Below are positions 8,419 to 16,551 of a stretch of DNA of 64,000 bases, piece after piece; position 1 is the stretch's first letter; the number at the start of each line of letters is the position of its first letter. Under the pieces are notes generated by a model. It was not told the origin of the DNA and made no database searches. It saw only the letters and a program-made list of their open reading frames with translations. Source of the stretch: Candidatus Bathyarchaeota archaeon (GTDB lineage: Archaea; Thermoproteota; Bathyarchaeia; Bathyarchaeales; Bathycorpusculaceae). The position numbers and the translations under genes are program-made. The DNA lies in contig JAOZIA010000005.1 in NCBI GenBank assembly GCA_026014585.1, positions 62,001 to 126,000 on the forward strand, given 5' to 3'.

Positions 8419-8424
8419 CACTTT

Positions 8425-8937
8425 ATGAAACTGATAAAACTGCTTGACCAAGAAGGCACAAAAATCGTCTCAGACCCCACAAACCAACTCATCCTCAAAG
8501 AACTCGTCAGTTCCGAGCAATCCATCGCACAACTCGCCCAAAAAATGAACATACCAACCCTCAAACTCTGGAGAAGAATGCAAAAATTCGCTAAAGCAGG
8601 CCTAGTTGAAATCTCTCGAACAGAAAAAGTCGGCAATATAGAAAAAAAGTTTTACCGGTCAACAGCCACATGGTTTGCATCCCAGCAATTTTTTGATTTT
8701 AAACCCAAAGACCGCAACCTTCAGGAAGCATTCGACATCTACTCTGACATCCAAAAAAGCATGATGATACAGTTGTCCTCTTTTGGTGACGTACCTAAAG
8801 ACATTGACCCTGTTGATTTTTCCATGTATGCTAACATGCAGGCTTTTGCTGATTTTTGCCAGACCCCCGAAAAGAGACAGAAAATTGCTGAGTTAGTAAG
8901 ACGGCTTGAGGTTTTTAAGACACAAACTGGTCTTTGA
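8425..8937 (+). CDS. ArsR-like winged-helix regulator of the ABC exporter
   Basis: A 170-residue cytoplasmic regulator. Residues 15-75 form a winged helix of the ArsR/HTH_20 type (TNQLILKELVSSEQSIAQLA, then PTLKLWRRMQKFAKAGLVEI), followed by a wing and a C-terminal helical part of about 90 residues that may dimerise or bind a ligand. The gene is divergent from the ABC exporter genes, a common layout for a local repressor. Its ATG is only a few bases from the expected transcript start and has no Shine-Dalgarno site, so the mRNA may be leaderless. Confidence 0.88.
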   Translation: MKLIKLLDQEGTKIVSDPTNQLILKELVSSEQSIAQLAQKMNIPTLKLWRRMQKFAKAGLVEISRTEKVGNIEKKFYRSTATWFASQQFFDFKPKDRNLQEAFDIYSDIQKSMMIQLSSFGDVPKDIDPVDFSMYANMQAFADFCQTPEKRQKIAELVRRLEVFKTQTGL

Positions 8938-9167
8938 TGATGTGTTTGCTGTTGTTGTGCAGGGGTGCAACTGAACACTTATTAATGGACAAAACAACTA
9001 ATACTTGTTATTTTATTGGGTAATTTAATATTAAATAAGCATAAATATATAAAATTTTGAAACTGTTCCATTAAATAACCTTTAATATTCCATACAACCC
9101 ACGTGTATGGTCAAGAAAAAACTGGATAGTTTTACAAATCATCTATATTTATTATCCACAGTTGTTT

Positions 9168-9181
9168 AAATAGCGCTATTT
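9168..9181. promoter_or_regulatory. Perfect 14-base palindrome, operator candidate
   Basis: AAATAGCGCTATTT overlaps the end of a TATA-like box (tttaaata). A repressor bound here would block the promoter of the downstream two- or three-gene cluster, which itself encodes a winged-helix protein (9686-10033). The symmetry is seen, the role is inferred. Confidence 0.4.
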
Positions 9182-9192
9182 TAATTATTAGC

Positions 9193-9238
9193 TGAGGAAA
9201 AACCTCAATTTTTCTGCTTTTGAAATATAGAAAAATTG
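9193..9238 (+). promoter_or_regulatory. Leader hairpins that share a CCTCA strand
   Basis: TGAGG (9193-9197) can pair with CCTCA (9203-9207), and CAATTTTTCT (9206-9215) with AGAAAAATTG (9229-9238). The second stem is 10 perfect base pairs. The CCTC of the first stem could also pair with the GGAGG ribosome site at 9261-9265, so alternative structures that open or close the site are possible. Confidence 0.35.
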
Positions 9239-9278
9239 TTTCTTGTTCCACTTCTGTCAAGGAGGGATTTGTTCAGCA

Positions 9279-9656
9279 TTGGTTATCAACCAAAAAGAGC
9301 TCGTTGAAGAACTAAAAAGTGAATGGAAAAAACTCTGGCGAGAAAAGCACAATGATAAAATCAGGGCTGAAGGCATAGCAGTAAATGATTACTCCACACT
9401 TTTTGTCGATAAAGGCACAATAATTCATGCAAGCCGAGACTTCAAACTACTAAATTTCAGAGACATACTAGAACAGCATGAAATAGCTGAACAATACATC
9501 CCCGTTAACCCCTGTGTAGGCGGATGGACAAAGTTTGTGAAAGAAAACATTACAAAAAAACAGGTGCCCTCCAAGAAGCGGGATGAACTCTTTTTTGATG
9601 AAAGAAAAATTAAGCAGCAACCTAAAAAGGGCGGAAGAGGCTGGCTGCACGCGTAG
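9279..9656 (+). CDS. Unrecognised small basic protein
   Basis: About 125 residues when read from the TTG at 9279, which follows a GGAGGG site by 12 bases; the frame itself is open from 9243. No family is recognised. The protein is soluble with many charged residues, a helix-like start (VEELKSEWKKLWREKHNDKI), a central part that looks like alternating strands and helices, and a very basic end (KKGGRGWLHA). It precedes a winged-helix gene by 29 bases, so it is probably co-transcribed. The structured leader suggests tight control. Confidence 0.7.
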   Translation: MVINQKELVEELKSEWKKLWREKHNDKIRAEGIAVNDYSTLFVDKGTIIHASRDFKLLNFRDILEQHEIAEQYIPVNPCVGGWTKFVKENITKKQVPSKKRDELFFDERKIKQQPKKGGRGWLHA

Positions 9657-9685
9657 CATTTGAACCTACTTTTGAGGAATTTTTC

Positions 9686-10033
9686 TTGGTTAATTATAGA
9701 GACAGGTTGGACATTATAGCAGACATTTTAACTGTTGCTAGTCATGACGCTAAGAAAACTCAGATAATGTACAAGGCAAATCTGAGCTATAAAGTGCTGC
9801 AAAAATACCTAACCGAGATAATGGGGGCTTCTTTAATTCGATATGAAAGAGGTCGTCAACTCTACAGTTTAACTTCTAAAGGGCAAGCATACTTAGATGC
9901 CTACAAAGAGTACGCTCAAACTAACAAACGCATAGAAAAACGCTTAACCGACATATCCACAAAAAAGAAAAACTTGGAAGAGTTTTGTACAAACGAAGAC
10001 TGCCCAACTGAAGAAACTCACATTTTTGAATAA
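9686..10033 (+). CDS. Archaeal winged-helix DNA-binding protein (HTH_45-like)
   Basis: A 115-residue regulator of the small archaeal winged-helix group (HTH_45 / Sso10a / ArnR-like). The core reads KKTQIMYKANLSYKVLQKYL, followed by the wing GASLIRYERGRQLYSLTSKG and a long C-terminal helix that probably forms an antiparallel coiled-coil dimer. The start is TTG at 9686, eight bases after a GAGG site; no ATG is available. It may bind the 14-base palindrome before the upstream gene (inference). Confidence 0.88.
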   Translation: MVNYRDRLDIIADILTVASHDAKKTQIMYKANLSYKVLQKYLTEIMGASLIRYERGRQLYSLTSKGQAYLDAYKEYAQTNKRIEKRLTDISTKKKNLEEFCTNEDCPTEETHIFE

Positions 10034-10052
10034 TTCTGGGCGACTATTTCTT

Positions 10053-10634
10053 ATGACCATACGTAATTATTCTGCTTTAATCTTAGTAGCAATTTCAGTA
10101 GTATCCTTATTTGCTATTGCCCCCTTTGTTGAGTCTTTCAGTTTTTTCCCAAACCCTACACCACTAAGTGAACTCTACATGCTTGGACCAACACATAATA
10201 CAACCTACCCCTTCTCGGTTAGCAACAACCAAAATTACCGTCTCTACATCGGCTTAATAAACCATGAAGAAAAAGACTGCAACTATGAAATTCAAGTAAA
10301 ATTCCGCACACCCCAACAAGCAACCTCTGAAACGTACACAGAACACCCAGAGCCCAGCAACCAAAAAGTCTTAACAAAAATACCGCTCCAACTACCCGAT
10401 AACGCAACCAAAGAAATGCCCCTTGACATTTCGTTTTCTTATGAGCACACCGATTCCATGCTAACCATGAATACCGTTAGAGTAAATAATGGCGCCTACA
10501 CTTCAGGCTGCCAAATACCTGTTGATTCTGACGGTGATTTTTACGGCAACTTAGTCTTTGAACTCTACCTGCTTGATTCTCAAAATAACAGTGTGTATAA
10601 GAGTCAGGTTAGTTTGTGGGTTCGGTTAACTTAG
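10053..10634 (+). CDS. DUF1616-like membrane-anchored extracellular protein
   Basis: A 193-residue protein with one N-terminal hydrophobic helix (about residues 8-30), then an extracellular beta domain resembling DUF1616: YPFSVSNNQNYRLYIGLINHE followed by a strand YEIQVKFR. DUF1616 is common in archaea near surface-glycan genes; its function is unknown. I prefer the ATG at 10053 because it gives a normal signal-anchor, although the frame opens at a TTG at 10026 overlapping the previous stop. A hairpin follows the stop. Confidence 0.8.
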   Translation: MTIRNYSALILVAISVVSLFAIAPFVESFSFFPNPTPLSELYMLGPTHNTTYPFSVSNNQNYRLYIGLINHEEKDCNYEIQVKFRTPQQATSETYTEHPEPSNQKVLTKIPLQLPDNATKEMPLDISFSYEHTDSMLTMNTVRVNNGAYTSGCQIPVDSDGDFYGNLVFELYLLDSQNNSVYKSQVSLWVRLT

Positions 10635-10649
10635 TTTTAAACCAAACAT

Positions 10650-10680
10650 AGAACATAACAAAAATGTTCTTGACATCTTT
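10650..10680 (+). terminator. Hairpin after the DUF1616 gene
   Basis: AGAACAT (10650-10656) and ATGTTCT (10664-10670) form a perfect seven-base stem with a seven-base loop, followed by T-rich DNA. It lies between the DUF1616 gene and the first glycosyltransferase and probably ends the upstream transcript. Confidence 0.4.
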
Positions 10681-10755
10681 TCCTTATACCCTTAAATTTT
10701 TTCTCAGATTCTATTATTAACAATCTAAAAATCAAACATTTTTGGAGCTGCTTTT

Positions 10756-11448
10756 GTGGACAAAATTCAACCGCTTATTTCAGTGGTAATTGCCGCGCTT
10801 AACGAAGAAGAAGGCATAGGCAAAACCATAGGTGAACTCCAACAAGTTCTACAAACACCTCACCTAGTAGTAATTGACGGCAACAGCGTTGACAAAACCA
10901 TTGAAATAGCCAAAAACATGGGTGCAGATGTTCTGCTACAAGAAGGAAAAGGCAAAGGCAGCGCTATGTTTCAAGGCATAAAGATGCTTAAAGCAGATGA
11001 GAATTTTGTTGTTTTCACAGATGCTGACTACACTTACCCTGCAACTTACCTGCCTGAAATGATTGATGTTTTAGAGCAAAACCCCCAAGTTGGCATGGTC
11101 ATTGGAAACCGCTTCAGAGGGGCAATAAATGAAGACAAAACAGTTTGGAATCCCTTCTATATAGGAAATAAACTTTTGGCGTTTGCCCAGCATGTAATGA
11201 ACGGCGTAAAACTTGAAGACCCCTTGTCCGGCTTGCGCGTTGTTCGAAGTGAAATTTTGTCAAGCTGGAAACCAAAAAGCAAAGGGTTTGATGTGGAAGC
11301 AGAATTGAACGCACTTGTTGGACGTAGCGGCTACCGTATTGTTGAAGTTCCCATTGATTACCGAAATAGGTTAGGCGTTAAAAAACTCAAGTTGCGTCAT
11401 GGTTTGGGCATAATGAAGCGGATTTTAGCGGAAAGTTTGACTTTTTAA
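10756..11448 (+). CDS. Family 2 glycosyltransferase (dolichyl-phosphate sugar synthase-like)
   Basis: A 230-residue soluble GT2 enzyme close to dolichyl-phosphate mannose/glucose synthases. Motifs in order: SVVIAALNEEEGIGKTI, VIDGNSVDKT, the metal-binding DADYTYP, and DPLSGLRVVR. It lacks C-terminal membrane helices. It probably transfers a sugar from a nucleotide sugar to a polyprenyl phosphate, giving a lipid-linked donor for the surface-glycan pathway. The start is GTG at 10756 with a GGAG site eight bases upstream. It is the first gene of the long glycan locus. Confidence 0.92.
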   Translation: MDKIQPLISVVIAALNEEEGIGKTIGELQQVLQTPHLVVIDGNSVDKTIEIAKNMGADVLLQEGKGKGSAMFQGIKMLKADENFVVFTDADYTYPATYLPEMIDVLEQNPQVGMVIGNRFRGAINEDKTVWNPFYIGNKLLAFAQHVMNGVKLEDPLSGLRVVRSEILSSWKPKSKGFDVEAELNALVGRSGYRIVEVPIDYRNRLGVKKLKLRHGLGIMKRILAESLTF

Positions 11449-11500
11449 ATTCATAGTTTCTAGTTTTTGCAAGACTATTTTCTTAATTGGAGCAATAAGT

Positions 11501-12502
11501 ATGGAAGTTAATAGTGCAATTCAAAAAATTGGTGTTGTCGGATTAGGTAAAATGGGTATAATGCACGCTTGTTTACTGAATGTTTTGCCTAATGTGCATG
11601 TTGAGGCGTTATGTGATAAAAGTCGGCTTATGCGTACAGTGGCAAAAAGCGTTTTCCAAGGAACACTGGTAACAAACAGACTAGACGCTCTTACAGACTT
11701 GAATCTTGATGCAATCTACGTTCTTACACCTATCCCTTCGCATTACCCAATAATCAAGCAAATCTACACCAAAAACTTAGCCAAAAACGTGTTTGTAGAA
11801 AAAACTCTCACAAGCAAATATGCACATTCACTGGAGTTGGTTAAAATGGCTGAGGCTCTCGGCGGAGTTAATATGGTTGGTTACATGAAACGTTTCGGAG
11901 TAACTTTCAATAAAGTAAAAGAGCTCCTTGACAAGAAAGTTTTAGGAGATTTAATTTCCTTTAAAGCCTACGCGTTTTCATCAGATTTTGTTGATGTACC
12001 CCAAGGTTCCTTGGTTTCAAAAGCCAGAGGCGGCGTGGTGGAAGATTTAGGCTCACATGTTGTAGATCTTGCTGTTTGGTTTTTTGGAGACCTCAAAATA
12101 ACCTATGCCAAAGTCAACTCGCGGATAACCGTGGGTTCTTTAGATGATGTGTCCTTTGGGGTTGTTGGTGCTGACGGGTTAGAAGGAGACTTTGAGGTTT
12201 CATGGCGAAAAAGCGGCTATCGCATGCCCGAATTTGGACTAACAATTAATGGTACAAAAGGCAGCTTAAACGTAAACGACGACCAAGTAAAGCTTGAACT
12301 AAACGGTGCTTTGCCTTCTCGATGGTACCGCATGGATATGGATGATAATGTGGATTTTTTGCTTGGTGGTCCCGAGTATTGGCGTGAAAACAAGCATTTC
12401 ACTGACGCTGTCGTTTTAGGTCAGCAGTGCCAGTCAAATTTCAAATGTGCCTTAAAAGTTGATTTTATGCTTGAACAAGTTAGGTGTCAACTTCATGACT
12501 AA
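11501..12502 (+). CDS. Gfo/Idh/MocA family sugar oxidoreductase
   Basis: A 333-residue NAD(P)-dependent enzyme. The Rossmann motif VVGLGKMGIMHACLL is at residues 12-26; the C-terminal half has the alpha/beta fold of the family with GGVVEDLGSHVVDLAVWFFG, which supplies the active-site Asp/His pair. The usual EKP motif is EKT here, keeping the catalytic Lys. Family members oxidise or reduce nucleotide sugars. In this locus a role in making a keto or amino sugar is likely. The ATG at 11501 has a GGAG site. The gene overlaps the next by eight bases. Confidence 0.9.
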   Translation: MEVNSAIQKIGVVGLGKMGIMHACLLNVLPNVHVEALCDKSRLMRTVAKSVFQGTLVTNRLDALTDLNLDAIYVLTPIPSHYPIIKQIYTKNLAKNVFVEKTLTSKYAHSLELVKMAEALGGVNMVGYMKRFGVTFNKVKELLDKKVLGDLISFKAYAFSSDFVDVPQGSLVSKARGGVVEDLGSHVVDLAVWFFGDLKITYAKVNSRITVGSLDDVSFGVVGADGLEGDFEVSWRKSGYRMPEFGLTINGTKGSLNVNDDQVKLELNGALPSRWYRMDMDDNVDFLLGGPEYWRENKHFTDAVVLGQQCQSNFKCALKVDFMLEQVRCQLHD

Positions 12503-13433
12503 AAACCAACTAAAACTTCTGGTCGGTGACAATCCCTTCCATGGAATCAGCCATCTTTCACAGGAAAGAGCACGTGCACGACTAATTAACCAAAATAAAG
12601 ACGAAATTGACTGGGCAACAAGGCTTGTTAGTCTCAGTTTAGAAAACGGCGCAGATGGCTTTATGTTCTCCGTGGACCAAACCACCCTTCAGATAATTCA
12701 AAAACTCGATACCAGCAAACTTGATGTCCACTTGCACGCTATTGCACCCTACGCCTACGAGTATGTGCGTAAATCCACACAGGCCGGTGGCATATCGGGA
12801 TTGGCTAAGGCTTTTGCTATGGACATGCTTTTTTCCTCTAACATCAAAGTTTTGATGTTTAATGTTTTTGGGATTTTGCGTTTTAACCTGTCTGCTCTTA
12901 TGAAAACCTACGTTGCCTACGAACTCTCACGCATCCGATCCGTTGCGGGCAGCCGCATGCATTTGGACTCATTTATGCTGCATGAAATCATAACAGACAT
13001 GGCGCTGGCGCTTAACATGGAGAAACTGTTCAAGTCATATATTGCATTTCTTGAAAGCTACAAGATTCGACCTGGATTAGAAACCCGAAATTTCCCCTGC
13101 CTAGTAAACAAGTTTAGCAAGTGGAATATTGATTTTAGCAAGTTAACCATAACGGCATCTTTTAACAAGGTTGGCTTCCAAATGTGCCCAAGCCAAGCCG
13201 ATTGCGAAGAAGCATTGGAACGCGCCAGCGAAGCTGAAGTTATTGCGATGAGTGTGCTTGCAGCTGGATACCTCAAACCTCCTGAAGCCTTCAGTTACTT
13301 GCAGAGTCTTAAAGGGTTAAGTGGACTTGTCATCGGCGTTTCAAAAGAGGAACATGCAAAACAGACGTTTAGGGCTTTTAGAGCGGATAATTTAGTGTTT
13401 TTACCTGCTATTGGTGAAGAAGTGAGAGCTTGA
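12495..13433 (+). CDS. Unrecognised, probably TIM-barrel protein of the glycan locus
   Basis: About 312 residues from the ATG at 12495. I do not recognise a named family. The alternation of short strands and helices (LLVGDNPFHGISHLSQERA, GADGFMFSV, LDVHLHAIAPYAYEY, AEVIAMSVLAAGYLKPPEA) is that of a TIM barrel, and the strand-end residues D, H and K could form a phosphate or sugar site. It overlaps the preceding sugar oxidoreductase by eight bases and the next glycosyltransferase by four, so the three are translationally coupled and probably serve one sugar-modifying step. Confidence 0.8.
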   Translation: MTKNQLKLLVGDNPFHGISHLSQERARARLINQNKDEIDWATRLVSLSLENGADGFMFSVDQTTLQIIQKLDTSKLDVHLHAIAPYAYEYVRKSTQAGGISGLAKAFAMDMLFSSNIKVLMFNVFGILRFNLSALMKTYVAYELSRIRSVAGSRMHLDSFMLHEIITDMALALNMEKLFKSYIAFLESYKIRPGLETRNFPCLVNKFSKWNIDFSKLTITASFNKVGFQMCPSQADCEEALERASEAEVIAMSVLAAGYLKPPEAFSYLQSLKGLSGLVIGVSKEEHAKQTFRAFRADNLVFLPAIGEEVRA

Positions 13434-14599
13434 TTTGGCTTTTAGCTATATGGGTTACTGTTGGTGCCTTGTTCTTGGGTGTTCCCGCAGGGTATTTCTT
13501 TTACATGCGTCGAAGTTCTTCTTCTGGTTGGAACCTTAAACTTGACAGGGATTATGTTCCTTCAACAACTATTCTTATTCCTGTGCATAATGAGGAAAAA
13601 ATTATTCGTTATAAACTTGAAAACATCAGCAAAGTCAATTATCCAAAAGACAAAATGGACATTATCATCGTCAATGATTCCTCAACAGACAACACTCTTA
13701 CCGAAGTAAACCATTACATCCAAGATTACCCCAACCAAAAAATCAAGATTTTCGACAGCAAAGTGCACATGGGAAAAACAGGCTGCCTAAACAATGCCTT
13801 AAAAACCATAAACTCAGATATTGTAATTATTTCTGATGTGGACTGTTTCTGGCCAAGCGACATACTCACTAAAGCAATCTCGTACCTGTCTGACCCAACA
13901 GTGGGTGCCATAACTGCGCGGGAACTGCTATTGAATCCCAAAGATTCATGGGTTACACTTGGCGAGCAATTCTACGACAGCAACATCCAATCCGTTCGCA
14001 TCGGCGAATCAAAACTACACTCAACCATCTTTTTCCAAGGCGGTTTTGCAGCGTATAAACGAAGTGCGCTGGAAGAGTTTAATCATGCAACTGATGATTC
14101 AGGAACCGCACTAGATATTGTGCAGGCAAATCAGCGTGCATTGTTGATTCCTGAAATCGGCTTCTTTACACTTAGTCCAACAAAATGGAAACACAAAGTT
14201 GCCATAAAACTGCGCCGCGCCAGCCACCTTCAGCATCTATGGGCAAGATGCCTAAACTTGCTGATTCACGGCAAACTTGCTATGCCCAAGCGGATTGCGG
14301 TTCCAGAGATTGTTTTGCACATTTTTAATCCTGTTTTGCTTGTTTTGTTGGCGGTTTTATCTGTGGCTGTTATGGTAGTGTACCCTTGGCTTGCTGCTGT
14401 TTTGATGGTGCTTCTTTTTGGCGTTTTTGCTGTCAAAAAAACCCGTGTTACAGCTTTTGAGTTGTTGCAGAATAACCTGATTTTGTTTGCTTCGTTGTTT
14501 TCTTTTTTTGGTAACCGCCAGATTAAACTTTGGAAACCTGTGCAGGAATCACGTTCAGTGCTAACTGAGAAGCTACTAAGGGAAAACCAACTCATCTAA
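13430..14599 (+). CDS. Membrane-bound family 2 glycosyltransferase
   Basis: A 389-residue GT2 enzyme with one N-terminal membrane helix (about residues 2-25) and two or three at the C-terminus (about 290-350), the layout of processive synthases and of beta-glycosyltransferases of the hyaluronan/cellulose type. Catalytic motifs: STTILIPVHNEEKII, IIVNDSSTDNT, ISDVDCFW, and a QHLWAR stretch where QXXRW is expected. It may extend a surface polysaccharide. The start is TTG at 13430, overlapping the previous stop. Confidence 0.9.
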   Translation: MIWLLAIWVTVGALFLGVPAGYFFYMRRSSSSGWNLKLDRDYVPSTTILIPVHNEEKIIRYKLENISKVNYPKDKMDIIIVNDSSTDNTLTEVNHYIQDYPNQKIKIFDSKVHMGKTGCLNNALKTINSDIVIISDVDCFWPSDILTKAISYLSDPTVGAITARELLLNPKDSWVTLGEQFYDSNIQSVRIGESKLHSTIFFQGGFAAYKRSALEEFNHATDDSGTALDIVQANQRALLIPEIGFFTLSPTKWKHKVAIKLRRASHLQHLWARCLNLLIHGKLAMPKRIAVPEIVLHIFNPVLLVLLAVLSVAVMVVYPWLAAVLMVLLFGVFAVKKTRVTAFELLQNNLILFASLFSFFGNRQIKLWKPVQESRSVLTEKLLRENQLI

Positions 14600-14658
14600 C
14601 TCGCGTGGCCATAAGCCTCCTGAATAGCAAAAAAAGTAAACAACCTTGAGGTTTTTTT

Positions 14659-15621
14659 ATGATATTTCCGCTTCTGTGTAACTCCAATTATATTTCTGAG
14701 TTGAATTTTTTGGATGAAGACTTCGTGGTAACCGTTGGTGTATGTGTTAAAAATGGTGCCCCTCTGATAAAAAGAGCCATTGAAAGTCTTTGCTGCCAAA
14801 CTTTTCCAGCTGAAAACGTTGAGTTAATTGTGGTTGACGGAAACAGCAACGACGGCACCTTGCAGCTAATCCAGAGTAGCTTGCGTCGAAATTTTGGTAG
14901 ATTAACCATTTTTCAGGAGAACGGCGGCTTAGGAATCGCGCGGCAAATGGTGGTTAAACACGCCACTGGAAAATACATAATCTGGCTGGATGCAGACATG
15001 ATTCTTACGCCCAGCTATCTTGAGAACCAGATTTCTTTTATGGAGCAACACCCTGATGTAGGACTTGCTGCAGGAAAATATAACGTTCACATTGGGCATG
15101 GTCTCGCAGCTGACCTAGAAAACATCGTTTATGCTGTGGACTCGGTTTATGGTCATAAAAAAAACTCTGAAAAATTCGGTTATTTGCCTGGTGCTGAAGG
15201 AGCAATTTACCGAGTGAAAGCTGTCCGCGCTGTAGGTGGATTTGATACACGCATAAAAGGCGCAGCTGAAGACACAGAAATGGCTTACCGCGTCAGAGCT
15301 AATGGTTGGAAGATTGCAGAAACCAATGAAGCTTTCACAGAATCTACAAGGGCAACTTGGCAGTCACTATGGCACCAGTATGTATGGTATGGACGAGGCG
15401 CCCATTTTATTTTTCATAAAGACCCAAATACGATTAATCCCCTAAAAATGACGCCTATGGCTGGGTTCATCGCGGGGACTATGCGGTCTCCCTGCGCGTA
15501 TTTGCTTACTCACAAAAAGTTCTCTTGCTTGTTGCCTATTCATTATACTTACAAGAGGTTAGCTTGGTTTGTTGGCTTCTTTAGTGCGCATCTAAAAGGC
15601 TACGGACATGAACTCAAATAA
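14659..15621 (+). CDS. Family 2 glycosyltransferase, first of a tandem pair
   Basis: A 320-residue GT2 enzyme: TVGVCVKNGAPLIKRAIESL, VVDGNSNDGT, metal-binding WLDADMIL, and a large acceptor-side segment with GAAEDTEMAYRVRANGWKI. The C-terminus has a semi-hydrophobic stretch (LPIHYTYKRLAWFVGFFSAH) that may rest on the membrane. It is closely similar in order and C-terminus to the following gene, so the two arose by tandem duplication. The genes overlap by 14 bases. Confidence 0.9.
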   Translation: MIFPLLCNSNYISELNFLDEDFVVTVGVCVKNGAPLIKRAIESLCCQTFPAENVELIVVDGNSNDGTLQLIQSSLRRNFGRLTIFQENGGLGIARQMVVKHATGKYIIWLDADMILTPSYLENQISFMEQHPDVGLAAGKYNVHIGHGLAADLENIVYAVDSVYGHKKNSEKFGYLPGAEGAIYRVKAVRAVGGFDTRIKGAAEDTEMAYRVRANGWKIAETNEAFTESTRATWQSLWHQYVWYGRGAHFIFHKDPNTINPLKMTPMAGFIAGTMRSPCAYLLTHKKFSCLLPIHYTYKRLAWFVGFFSAHLKGYGHELK

Positions 15622-16522
15622 TTCCCCTCTTGTAACAGTTGGCGTCTGCGTGCGAAACGGGCAAGACATGCTTCCAGCCGCGTTAAACAGCATCCTAAAC
15701 CAAACCTACCCCGCCCAACAAATCCAAATCATAATAGTCGACGATGACAGCCAAGACCACACCCCACAAATAATCCAACAATACAGCAACCTGCTGGGCG
15801 ACAGAGCCAAAACGTTGAGGTCCAACTGGAAAGGGTTAGGTCATGCAAGAAACCTGATTGTGGATAATGCTGACGGCGAGTTTCTCCTTTTTGTGGATGC
15901 CGACGAAATCCTAACTCCCAATTATGTGAACGCACAAGTTGAAGTGATGCGCAAAAACCCCAAAGTTGGCATAACCGCGGGTGTCTTCCGAAGCATCCCC
16001 CGTAACCCCATCCTAAATCTTGAAGTAATCCCCCACATTGTGAACCAAAAAAGCTTTGGCAAACCCAAAAGTTTTGTTTGGAAATCAGACAAGCTAATCG
16101 GGACCGGTGGAACAGCATTTAGGATTAATGCGGTGCGGCAGGTCGGCGGGTTTGACGAGCAGATTAAGGGTGCAGGCGAAGACACTGACTTGATTTTGCG
16201 AATCAAACGTGCGGGCTGGGAGATTGTGGCTAATTCCGCGGAGTTTTATGAATTTCACGGTGGCTTATCAAGTCCCACACAGCTTTGGCGTAAGTATTTT
16301 TGGTACGGGTTTGGTTGTCAGAGAAGCTTTCAGCAGACAAAAGATGCGTTTTCGCTTCCCCGCATGTCTCCCTTAGCTGGGCTGGTAACGGGGCTTCTTT
16401 ATTCGTTTCCTGCTTACAGGTTTTTGCATCAAAAACAGGTTTTTCTTTTACCTCTGCATTACGGGTTTAAGCAGGTAGCTTGGACTTGTGGCTTCATGAA
16501 GGGACAACTCGAACATAATTAA
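15608..16522 (+). CDS. Family 2 glycosyltransferase, second of a tandem pair
   Basis: A 304-residue paralogue of the preceding enzyme. Motifs: TVGVCVRNGQDMLPAALNSI, IIVDDDSQDHT, LFVDADEIL and GAGEDTDLILRIKRAGWEI. Its C-terminal stretch LLPLHYGFKQVAWTCGFMKG matches that of the first copy. The pair probably adds successive or alternative sugars to one lipid-linked glycan. The ATG at 15608 lies inside the end of the previous gene. Confidence 0.9.
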   Translation: MNSNNSPLVTVGVCVRNGQDMLPAALNSILNQTYPAQQIQIIIVDDDSQDHTPQIIQQYSNLLGDRAKTLRSNWKGLGHARNLIVDNADGEFLLFVDADEILTPNYVNAQVEVMRKNPKVGITAGVFRSIPRNPILNLEVIPHIVNQKSFGKPKSFVWKSDKLIGTGGTAFRINAVRQVGGFDEQIKGAGEDTDLILRIKRAGWEIVANSAEFYEFHGGLSSPTQLWRKYFWYGFGCQRSFQQTKDAFSLPRMSPLAGLVTGLLYSFPAYRFLHQKQVFLLPLHYGFKQVAWTCGFMKGQLEHN

Positions 16523-16551
16523 CAGCAAACATACTGTTTTTATGTGAAAGC

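Larger units (their letters stand above)
8938..9278. other. A/T-rich intergenic region with palindromes and leader hairpins
   Basis: No gene is visible in these 341 bases. Several symmetric elements are. A perfect 7-base stem with 7-base loop lies at 9090-9110 (CCATACA/TGTATGG). TATA-like boxes lie at about 9142-9152 and 9164-9170. A perfect 14-base palindrome AAATAGCGCTATTT lies at 9168-9181, and two leader hairpins lie at 9193-9207 and 9206-9238. The region appears to be the promoter and untranslated leader of the gene starting near 9279. Confidence 0.6.

Noticed and set aside
9090-9110. Seven-base stem CCATACA/TGTATGG
   Set aside because: A perfect stem but alone, not followed by T-rich DNA and with no clear relation to a promoter; left as an unassigned element within the intergenic entry.
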